Assembly: GCA_944364005.1 (NCBI GenBank)
Contig: CALVVW010000070.1
Location: 1 to 5,683, forward strand
DNA: 5,683 bases
Direction of reading: 5' to 3'
From: an uncultured Bacilli bacterium
GTDB lineage: Bacteria; Bacillota_I; Bacilli_A; RF39; UBA660
Shown: positions 1 to 5,683 of the stretch, one piece after another
Position numbering within the stretch: position 1 is the stretch's first letter
Layout: each line of letters starts with the position of its first letter
The notes under the pieces: model-generated
What the model was told of the DNA's origin: nothing
Database searches by the model: none
What the model saw: the letters and a program-made list of their open reading frames with translations, nothing else
Program-made: the position numbers and the translations under genes

Positions 1-932
1 CCAATACTAAGAAGAAAAATAATAAGTACCGGATGAATATCATTAGACTTACCATAAATTCTTGGAGAAATAAAATATTCATCTACCAAAGGAAAAAATA
101 AACATACAAATAAAGTAGCAAAAAATAAAGAGTCTGATATCATAAATGCCGTAAGTATCGCAATCCCATTAGCAACAAATCCCCCTACATAAGGAACGGC
201 AGTAAAAAGCCCGATAACAATACCAAGAACTAACCAGTGTGGATGTCCTATAATAAGAAACAATAAAGAATACTCAATAAATTGAACAAACATCAATTGC
301 CCTACACCTTTCACGTATTGAACCATCGTACTATCCAAAATAAGTAAATACTGATAAAATCTAGGATACTTAAACTTTAATGTATCTTTAAAATAATTCC
401 TAATCTTTCCCATATAAAATAAAAAATAAAGAAAACTAACACACCCTATCACAAATCCACTAACACTAGAAACAAAAGTTCCAAAAAAACTAACAGTAGT
501 AGACGTAGTAATTGTTCCCATACTTTGTAAAAACTGATTAAAAAAATGTGTGATAAAAACCTCTAAGTTTCCAGAAGGAAGACAAAATTTCTTACTAAAA
601 TGATTCACAAGTTGAATCAGTTGAATCGTAAAATCAACAATCTGATGATATAAAATAGGAAGTAAAGTAAAAATTAAAAAACCTAGTAACAATAGCAAAG
701 AAAAAACAACGATAACTACCGCAGCACTTCTAGGAATATGTTTTTTTTCTAAAAAACAAACAAAAGGATTTATCGCATAAGCCACGATAAACCCTACTAT
801 AAATGGTAATAAAATCGACAAAATATTCATAAAAATATCCATAATTTGTTTTGCATTCATAAAACCAATGCAAAGTAAAATCATAAAAAAAGTAAAATTA
901 ATTAAAGGATAATTAAGCTCTTTTCGAAACAA
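1..932 (-). CDS. AI-2E family (PerM/YtvI-like) transporter, 3' end beyond window
   Basis: Polytopic inner-membrane protein of the AI-2E/PerM (formerly UPF0118) family. The frame stays open to the left edge, giving 310 whole codons, so roughly the last 40-60 residues of a usual 340-380 are missing. Numbered from a TTG at 932, it shows an early hydrophobic helix with LPFIVGFIVAY and NP (about 41-56), a second helix near 69-92, a polar stretch (about 95-145) and helices near 147-173. The family core follows: VKGVGQ (207-212), AVPYVGGF (245-252), and VDEYFISPRIYGKS followed by HP (283-301). These last blocks match the family signatures that end in SPKIMGKS and HP. Members have been linked to autoinducer-2 export or Na+/H+ exchange, but the substrate cannot be read from sequence. 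The gene starts 5 bp after the dtd stop and probably shares its mRNA. The first in-frame ATG (884) has only a T-rich tract upstream. The stretch from TTG, reading LFRKELNYPLIN, resembles a cytoplasmic N-terminus, so I prefer TTG. Family assignment is firm; the start is moderate. Confidence 0.9.
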   Translation of the reverse strand, partial: MFRKELNYPLINFTFFMILLCIGFMNAKQIMDIFMNILSILLPFIVGFIVAYAINPFVCFLEKKHIPRSAAVVIVVFSLLLLLGFLIFTLLPILYHQIVDFTIQLIQLVNHFSKKFCLPSGNLEVFITHFFNQFLQSMGTITTSTTVSFFGTFVSSVSGFVIGCVSFLYFLFYMGKIRNYFKDTLKFKYPRFYQYLLILDSTMVQYVKGVGQLMFVQFIEYSLLFLIIGHPHWLVLGIVIGLFTAVPYVGGFVANGIAILTAFMISDSLFFATLFVCLFFPLVDEYFISPRIYGKSNDIHPVLIIFLLSI

Positions 933-937
933 TGCTC

Positions 938-1372
938 CTACCTTTCCAACCAGATTGTTGTAGGTCCAATATTAGTAATAGAAACATTCATATCGGCACC
1001 AAACTCTCCAGTTTCAACTTCTACATATTTACCTAACTCTTCATTAAATAAATCATAAAATGTAACCGCCTCATGATTATTCATAGCCTCAATATAACTA
1101 GGACGATTTCCCTTATTACAATTAGCATACAAAGTAAATTGGGATACTGAAAGTATTTTACCACCATAATCTAAAATACTTTTATTCATCACTCCTAAAT
1201 CATCAGGAAAAATACGAAGATTTACTATTTTCTTAGCCAGATATTGTACTTTTTCTAGTGTATCACCATCAGTAAACCCAACAAAGACAACCAACCCTGA
1301 ATCAATTTGTCCAACGACTCTATCACAAACAGAAACAGAAGATTTTCCACTTCTTTGTACTAAAACTCTCAT
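938..1372 (-). CDS. dtd: D-aminoacyl-tRNA deacylase (DTD)
   Basis: Complete 144-residue protein, the normal length for bacterial DTD (about 145). The enzyme hydrolyses the ester bond of D-aminoacyl-tRNA (for example D-Tyr-tRNA), and also Gly-tRNA(Ala), in the cytoplasm, which keeps D-amino acids and mischarged glycine out of translation. The family start MRVLVQRS is present. So are the active-site motif SQFT (77-80, within LSVSQFTLYA), the NRPSY segment (89-93), TGEFGADMNV (121-130), and the C-terminal NIGPTTIWLE (134-143), whose Gly136-Pro137 is the cross-subunit Gly-cisPro chirality gate of the homodimer. The usual GPVT reads GPTT here, a mild change. The ATG start overlaps the rel stop as ATGA, which indicates translational coupling. 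rel-dtd adjacency is conserved in many Firmicutes, including B. subtilis relA-dtd (yrvI). The gene ends with TAG. Nothing suggests damage or transfer. Confidence 0.97.
   Translation of the reverse strand: MRVLVQRSGKSSVSVCDRVVGQIDSGLVVFVGFTDGDTLEKVQYLAKKIVNLRIFPDDLGVMNKSILDYGGKILSVSQFTLYANCNKGNRPSYIEAMNNHEAVTFYDLFNEELGKYVEVETGEFGADMNVSITNIGPTTIWLER
941..945 (-). promoter_or_regulatory. Ribosome binding site for the permease TTG start, inside dtd
   Basis: On the minus strand AAAGG lies in the last codons of dtd, 8 nt before the TTG at 932. A second purine run, AGGAG at 939-935, overlaps the dtd stop but is only 2 nt from TTG, too close to act as its main site. The ATG at 884 has no Shine-Dalgarno-like bases in front of it. 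A TAA in the same frame within the dtd 3' end limits how far upstream a start could lie. This supports TTG with translational coupling to dtd, though the match to the consensus is only partial. Confidence 0.5.
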
Positions 1373-3519
1373 CGCATCATCCTTTCTGTATGATCTACAT
1401 AAGGTTGCTTCTCCAGTAAAGCTATTAATTTAGTAAGTTGCTCTAACCCAGTAACATAAACACTAGCTTCATATAAAATAACATCCGTTTTACTCATGGT
1501 TTTAATACTATCTACGCTAACATTCATATTAGAAATAGTCTGAATTAAAGAAAGCATATGATTTTCTTGACTATTAGAATAAATTAATAAATTAGTTAAA
1601 TACCTCTTATTAACATTAGTATTCCAATGAACCTCTAATGTTCTAGTCTCTAACATCTCAAGGTTATGGCAATTTGTACGATGAACAGTAATACCATTTC
1701 CTTTCGTAATATATCCTATGATATCATCTCCAAAAACAGGACAACAACAATTAGCAAGATTTACTTTTACTTTATCAATACCACTAACAATAATATCAGC
1801 ATCCATATTTTTAGGAGTTACTTTAACAACTTTAGGAGCAGCAACCTCCTCAATCTTATCAATACAATTAATAATAGAATTAGCCGAATTTTTACCATTA
1901 CCAACCGTTAAATAAATATCTTCTAAATCATCCAATCGAAATTCTTCACATATCTTTTTAACATTTTTATCACTAAAGAAATCAGAAATAGATAATTTTC
2001 TTCTTCGAAGTTCCTTCTCTAAAGTATATTTACCACGTTCAATATGTACTTCCTTTTCATTTTTACTAAAGAAATTCTTTATTTTATTTCTAGTAGTAGT
2101 TGCTTTAACAATATTAACCCATTCTGGAGAAGGAGTAGCATTTTTATTTGTAATAATTCTTACGATATCATTATTTTTCAATTCATAATTTAATGGCACA
2201 ATCGCATTATTAACAATTGCTCCCGTTGTAGTCTCTCCTACCTTAGTATGAATCTTATAAGCAAAATCAATTGGTGTTGCTCCCTTAGGAAGTTCAATAA
2301 CATCACCCTTGGGAGTAAAACAATAAATATTATTATTTAGAACTTCATCTTTTACACTATTAACAAACTCTTCACTACTCATTTTATCTTTACTTAAATC
2401 AATAATCGATTTAAAAAATTGTAATTTTTGTTCCGTAGTAGATTGTAAATTAGCAGTCTTATTAGAACCTTTATTTTCTTTATAAGCCCAGTGGGAAGCA
2501 ATACCATTTTCCGCAACCTCATCCATATCATAAGTACGAATTTGTATTTCAAATAAATATCCATCAATTCCAAAAACCGTAGTATGTAAAGACTGATACA
2601 TATTAGGTTTAGGCATTGCTATATAATCTTTAAAACGTTTGGGAAGTGGTCGAAACTTAGAATGAATAATTCCAAGTGCCAAATAACATTCCTGCTCTGT
2701 ATGAACTAAAATACGTAAAGCAAGTAAATCATAAATATCACTAAACTTTTTACCTTTATTTAATTTATTATAAATACTATAAATACATTTAGCACGACCC
2801 TTGATTTCATGATTAATATGATGTTCTGTAAGTAACTCAGAAACTTCTCTTTCCATATCAACAACTGTACGGTCACGTTCTAACTTTGTTTTATTTAACT
2901 TTTCAGCAATATCATAGAAAACATCTGGTTTTAAATAACGTAATGCCAAATCTTCTAATTCACTTTTTATTTTATGAATTCCCAAGTGATGTGCAATAGG
3001 AGCCAAAATCTCTAACGCTTCTTTTGCTTTTACTTTTTGTCTATCTGGTGGTGTTGCCCAGAGAGTTCTCATATTATGAAGACGGTCAGCAAGTTTAATA
3101 ATAATGACTCTAACATCTTCACTCATACCTACGATGATTTTTTTATAGTAATCGATTAAATATTCATTTTCCGTAGAAAAGTGAATTTTACTAAGCTTGG
3201 TAACACCTTGTACTAATTTTGTAACTTCACTACCAAATTTCTCTTCCATCTCTTCTGGGGTACAATCACAATCTTCTAACACATCATGCAAAAATCCTGC
3301 AGCAATCGTCTGATAATCCGCATAAATAGTAGTTAAAATCATAGCAACGTTTAACGGGTGAACGATATAATCTTCACCCGATTTACGAAATTGACCAGCA
3401 TGTTTTTCTTTAGCAAATAAATATGCTTGTTCAATAAATTTTAATTGTTCTTCACTTTCTATATATGTTTTTGCACGTTCCAGCACATCTTCAAATTGTA
3501 TATTATCCTTCGCATGCAT
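1369..3519 (-). CDS. rel: Bifunctional (p)ppGpp synthetase/hydrolase, long Rel (RSH)
   Basis: Complete 716-residue long RSH enzyme. It makes (p)ppGpp from ATP and GDP/GTP during starvation and hydrolyses it otherwise, acting in the cytoplasm and on stalled ribosomes. The HD hydrolase domain (about 30-185) carries R45, H54, H78-D79, E82-D83 and KLADRLHNMRTL (142-153). The synthetase domain (about 235-350) carries GRAK (241-244), SIY (248-250), D264, the RFKD motif (295-298), MYQSLHTT (307-314), E324 with IQIRT, and HWAYKE (343-348). RxKD rather than ExDD is the mark of bifunctional enzymes with an active synthetase. The regulatory half follows: TGS (about 398-458, IH at 423-424), a helical region, a zinc-finger-type CCCP...GD...VHRTNC segment (591-617) and a C-terminal ACT domain (about 638-713). 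Both active sites look intact. The start is ATG with a strong ribosome site, 17 bp after secDF. The stop TGA overlaps dtd. Cys84 (usually Thr) and His178 (usually Arg) are uncommon near the hydrolase site. Confidence 0.98.
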   Translation of the reverse strand: MHAKDNIQFEDVLERAKTYIESEEQLKFIEQAYLFAKEKHAGQFRKSGEDYIVHPLNVAMILTTIYADYQTIAAGFLHDVLEDCDCTPEEMEEKFGSEVTKLVQGVTKLSKIHFSTENEYLIDYYKKIIVGMSEDVRVIIIKLADRLHNMRTLWATPPDRQKVKAKEALEILAPIAHHLGIHKIKSELEDLALRYLKPDVFYDIAEKLNKTKLERDRTVVDMEREVSELLTEHHINHEIKGRAKCIYSIYNKLNKGKKFSDIYDLLALRILVHTEQECYLALGIIHSKFRPLPKRFKDYIAMPKPNMYQSLHTTVFGIDGYLFEIQIRTYDMDEVAENGIASHWAYKENKGSNKTANLQSTTEQKLQFFKSIIDLSKDKMSSEEFVNSVKDEVLNNNIYCFTPKGDVIELPKGATPIDFAYKIHTKVGETTTGAIVNNAIVPLNYELKNNDIVRIITNKNATPSPEWVNIVKATTTRNKIKNFFSKNEKEVHIERGKYTLEKELRRRKLSISDFFSDKNVKKICEEFRLDDLEDIYLTVGNGKNSANSIINCIDKIEEVAAPKVVKVTPKNMDADIIVSGIDKVKVNLANCCCPVFGDDIIGYITKGNGITVHRTNCHNLEMLETRTLEVHWNTNVNKRYLTNLLIYSNSQENHMLSLIQTISNMNVSVDSIKTMSKTDVILYEASVYVTGLEQLTKLIALLEKQPYVDHTERMMR
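1380..1385 (-). promoter_or_regulatory. Ribosome binding site of dtd, inside the rel 3' end
   Basis: AAAGGA on the minus strand sits 7 nt before the dtd ATG (1372) and lies within the last codons of rel. It supports this start, which is also fixed by the conserved MRVLVQRS N-terminus. Ribosomes finishing rel at the overlapping TGA could re-initiate here. Confidence 0.75.
3355..3380. repeat. Perfect 8-bp inverted repeat inside rel
   Basis: CGGGTGAA and TTCACCCG are exact reverse complements separated by 10 bases, so the DNA or the rel mRNA could form an 8-bp, GC-rich stem. It covers rel codons 47-55, including catalytic His54. The surrounding protein motif (SGED, Y, HP) is strongly conserved, so the pairing may be a by-product of codon constraint. 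No T-run follows on the minus strand, so it is not a terminator. The inverted repeat is certain; a function is not. Confidence 0.5.
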
Positions 3520-3526
3520 AATACCA

Positions 3527-3531
3527 CCTCC
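3527..3531 (-). promoter_or_regulatory. Strong ribosome binding site of rel
   Basis: GGAGG on the minus strand (extended as GGAGGTGG) is 7 nt from the ATG at 3519. It fills much of the 17-bp gap between the secDF stop and rel. It is the best Shine-Dalgarno match in the window and fixes the rel start. The gap is too short for a promoter or terminator, so rel is either read from upstream or from a promoter hidden inside secDF. Confidence 0.9.
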
Positions 3532-3536
3532 AGTAA

Positions 3537-5683
3537 TTAGCAGTTAATACCTTTTACTAATTTTTCTTCATACTCATCTGTATAAATTGGTTTTCTCTTC
3601 TTAGGCTTTCCAGCACTTTTAGCTTCAATTGTAGCAAATATTACTGTTGCAATATAAATAGAAGAATAAACACCAACAACAAGTCCAAATAGCATTGCTA
3701 AATTAAATGTTAATATTTCTCTTGATCCCATGAATATCAATATAACAATTGGTATCAACGTTGTAATAAATGTATGTAGCGATCTAACAAAAGTCTCACA
3801 AACAGCACGATTAGAAATCTCCCAAACATCAGATTTCTTCAATTTTTTACTATCTACTTTAGAAAGTTCTTCACGAATTCTATCGAATGTAACAATCGTA
3901 TCATTAATAGAATATCCAATAATTGTTAAAATTGCTACAATAAACATAGAAGAAACTTCTAAATGAAAGACTGCAAATAATGCACATACAATTAATACAT
4001 CATGGAATAAAGATACTACTCCACCAACAGCATAGCTAAATTTAAAGCGTACAGAAATATATAAAATAATACCAATTAATGCAACAATAACAGATAAAAT
4101 AGCATTTTTAACAAGTTCTTGTTTTACAACATTAGAAATAACACCAATACTTGTTTTAGCATCATATTTATCTTCAAAATAATTCGTTACGTCTTCTACT
4201 TTGTCTCCATCTAATACATCACTAATACGGATATTTACTTCATCATCATTTATAGTAATAGACTGCTTATCAAGCTTCAATTTATCTAAATCTTGAGATA
4301 ATCTCTTTTTAGTAATATTTTTATTTGTAGCAATAGAAATATCACTACCAGCTTGATATTCAACACCTAAATTAACGCCACGAACTCCCAAAGCAATAAT
4401 ACCTGCAAAAATAATAATGACAGATAAAGCAATAAATGGTTTTGTATATTTAAAGAAATTAAATCCTTTAAATGGTATAACTTTAACCTCTTCATTCTTA
4501 CTAACATCTGGAATATCACTACTCTTTACATTAATAAATAAGTTAGTCTTATCATTAAAGTAATTTGTCTTAACGAATAACTTAAGTAAAAGTCTAGTAA
4601 GCCATACCATCGTAAACATAGTAATCACAACAGTAATAATTAACATAGTAGCAAATCCCTTGATACTAGATTCACCAAAAACAAACATAATAACAGCAAC
4701 CAACAACGTAGTTAAGTTAGAATCTAAAATAGCACTAAAACTAGATTTCGTTCCTTCTTTAAATGCCATTGGTAAACTCTTACCTTTATATAGTTCATCT
4801 TTAATTCTAGCAAAAGTAATAACATTAGAATCTACTGCCATACCAATACCTAAAATTAAAGCAGCAATACCAGGAAGGGTTAATACTCCTCCAACTACCC
4901 AGAATGTTAAAAATACTAAGAAAGTATAGATTAACATAGAAATAGAAGAAATAACTCCCGCAAAATGATATATAAATATCAAAAATAAAATAATTAATAC
5001 TACACCAATGATACCAGCAACAAAAGTTGTCTGTAAGGTAGAGTCTCCAAAAGATGCTCCAACCGTCTGTGAAGATATTTCTGTAAGCTTACTAGGAAGA
5101 GAACCACTATTAATTAAATCTACTAAGTTTTCTACCTCTTCTTCTGTAAAATTACCTTGAATAATTACATCACTAGCAAAGCCTTGAGAAACAGTAGCAG
5201 CACTTAAACAGTTAGATTCACTAGTACCACACATTGCTCCTTCACTAGCATAACTATCAACAGCTTCATCATAATCTAACCAGATAACAATCGTATTATT
5301 ATCATAATCTTTCACTTTATTTGTTACTTTATAAAATTCATCTTTATCTTTAACAGATAATAATACAGCAGGATTTCCTGAAGAATCTGCACTAACTTTT
5401 GCACCACCAGCAACCAAAACATCACTAGTCATTAATAAATTATCATCTGTATCTCTAAAAGATAGTGTTGCAACAGTAGACAACTGCTTACGTGCTTCCT
5501 CTGGATCAGTAACACCAGCTAACTTAACACGAATTTTATCATTACCTTCAACAATAATTTCAGGTTCACTAACACCTAAACTATCAATACGCTTACTTAA
5601 AGTTCTATAAGTAGCCATAACTTTATCATGTGTCATTTTAGAACCATCAATAGAATCGACTTGATACAATATTTCAAATCCAC
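3537..5683 (-). CDS. secDF: Fused SecDF protein-export subunit, 5' end beyond window
   Basis: Accessory subunit of the SecYEG translocase that uses the proton motive force to help pull proteins out of the cell. The frame is open to the right edge, with 714 whole codons visible. The first residues, GFEILYQV, match the end of the SecD LGLDLxGG-F-LLYEV motif, so helix 1 and roughly 40-60 residues are missing and no start can be called here. Numbered from the first whole codon: outer P1 domain (to about 210); SecD helices at about 217-240, 242-265, 267-287, 316-337 and 341-366, with TLPGIAALI and GMAVDSN (Asp284) plus Asp320 in LDSN; a linker with SecF starting near 408; helix 415-434; outer P4 domain (about 439-515); and helices near 523-544, 548-572, 576-600, 631-652 and 659-686. 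The SecF marks are HDVLI (Asp561), TIIGYSINDTIVTFDRIREE (Asp594) and GVYSSIYIA. With the lost first helix this gives the 12 of a fused SecDF. The tail is basic (KPKKRKP) and cytoplasmic. Stop is TAA. Confidence 0.97.
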   Translation of the reverse strand, partial: GFEILYQVDSIDGSKMTHDKVMATYRTLSKRIDSLGVSEPEIIVEGNDKIRVKLAGVTDPEEARKQLSTVATLSFRDTDDNLLMTSDVLVAGGAKVSADSSGNPAVLLSVKDKDEFYKVTNKVKDYDNNTIVIWLDYDEAVDSYASEGAMCGTSESNCLSAATVSQGFASDVIIQGNFTEEEVENLVDLINSGSLPSKLTEISSQTVGASFGDSTLQTTFVAGIIGVVLIILFLIFIYHFAGVISSISMLIYTFLVFLTFWVVGGVLTLPGIAALILGIGMAVDSNVITFARIKDELYKGKSLPMAFKEGTKSSFSAILDSNLTTLLVAVIMFVFGESSIKGFATMLIITVVITMFTMVWLTRLLLKLFVKTNYFNDKTNLFINVKSSDIPDVSKNEEVKVIPFKGFNFFKYTKPFIALSVIIIFAGIIALGVRGVNLGVEYQAGSDISIATNKNITKKRLSQDLDKLKLDKQSITINDDEVNIRISDVLDGDKVEDVTNYFEDKYDAKTSIGVISNVVKQELVKNAILSVIVALIGIILYISVRFKFSYAVGGVVSLFHDVLIVCALFAVFHLEVSSMFIVAILTIIGYSINDTIVTFDRIREELSKVDSKKLKKSDVWEISNRAVCETFVRSLHTFITTLIPIVILIFMGSREILTFNLAMLFGLVVGVYSSIYIATVIFATIEAKSAGKPKKRKPIYTDEYEEKLVKGINC

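Noticed and set aside
885..891. Seven-T tract on the minus strand after dtd, considered as a terminator.
   Set aside because: No GC-rich stem precedes it, and it lies inside the open frame of the permease.
1666..1915. Two overlapping plus-strand open frames opposite rel.
   Set aside because: They lie antisense to the well-conserved C-terminal half of rel, have low-complexity Ile/Asn/Thr/Ser-rich products and resemble no family I know. They are shadows of the real gene.
2282..2316. CTCCC and GGGAG arms in rel considered as a stem.
   Set aside because: Only 5 bp pair across a loop of about 26 bases, and the extension is mismatched. This is chance level.
3540..3660. Possible promoter for rel in the 3' end of secDF.
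   Set aside because: AT-rich TATAAT-like pieces occur, but I found no -35 box at proper spacing. In such AT-rich DNA these are expected by chance.
3730..3966. Plus-strand open frame of 78 codons opposite secDF.
   Set aside because: It is antisense to the conserved SecF membrane core, with a composition explained by complementing hydrophobic codons.
4660..4929. Plus-strand open frame of 89 codons opposite secDF.
   Set aside because: It is antisense to the SecD GMAVD and TLPGIA region and has no recognisable motif.
5667..5669. A TTG that could be taken as the secDF start.
   Set aside because: The frame stays open upstream to the edge and encodes GFEI, part of the conserved SecD motif. Helix 1 would be missing if translation began here, so the gene is cut by the window instead.
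1..5683. Search for a novel defence, mobile or RNA-based system.
   Set aside because: Coding sequence of four recognisable families fills virtually the whole window. I saw no direct-repeat array, transposase, integrase, tRNA, riboswitch-sized leader or unexplained gap.

Overview
The window is a low-GC (about 30% G+C by eye), gene-dense stretch in which all four genes lie on the minus strand. Read in the direction of transcription, from the right edge leftwards, they are: a fused SecDF protein-export subunit cut by the right edge (3537-5683); a full-length bifunctional (p)ppGpp synthetase/hydrolase of the long Rel family (1369-3519); a D-aminoacyl-tRNA deacylase, Dtd (938-1372); and an AI-2E/PerM-type membrane permease cut by the left edge (1-932).

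Gene content and style point to a low-GC Firmicute of the Bacilli/Erysipelotrichia/Mollicutes-relative type. Signs of this are the fused SecDF, the rel-dtd pair, AGGAGG-type ribosome sites and strongly A/T-ending codons. The three complete gene ends use TAA, TGA and TAG, and every Trp codon I checked is TGG. The genetic code is therefore standard, not the TGA=Trp code of mycoplasmas. I cannot name a genus from the sequence alone.

The spacing is extremely tight. There are 17 bp between secDF and rel, a 4-bp ATGA overlap between rel and dtd, and 5 bp between the dtd stop and the best permease start, a TTG. No terminator, promoter-sized gap, RNA gene, repeat array or mobile element is visible. 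The simplest reading is one polycistronic transcript entering from the right and leaving at the left, with translation coupled at the last two junctions. No stretch of 300 bases lacks a gene.

Functionally this is a housekeeping block: protein translocation, stringent-response signalling, removal of D-amino acids from tRNA, and a permease of uncertain substrate. I found no evidence of a new system. The points worth a second look are small: the direct secDF-rel junction without the recJ and apt genes seen between them in Bacillus subtilis, a cysteine pair in the outer SecD domain, a degenerate SecF signature, substitutions near the Rel hydrolase site, the TTG start and an 8-A tract in the permease, and a perfect hairpin inside rel.
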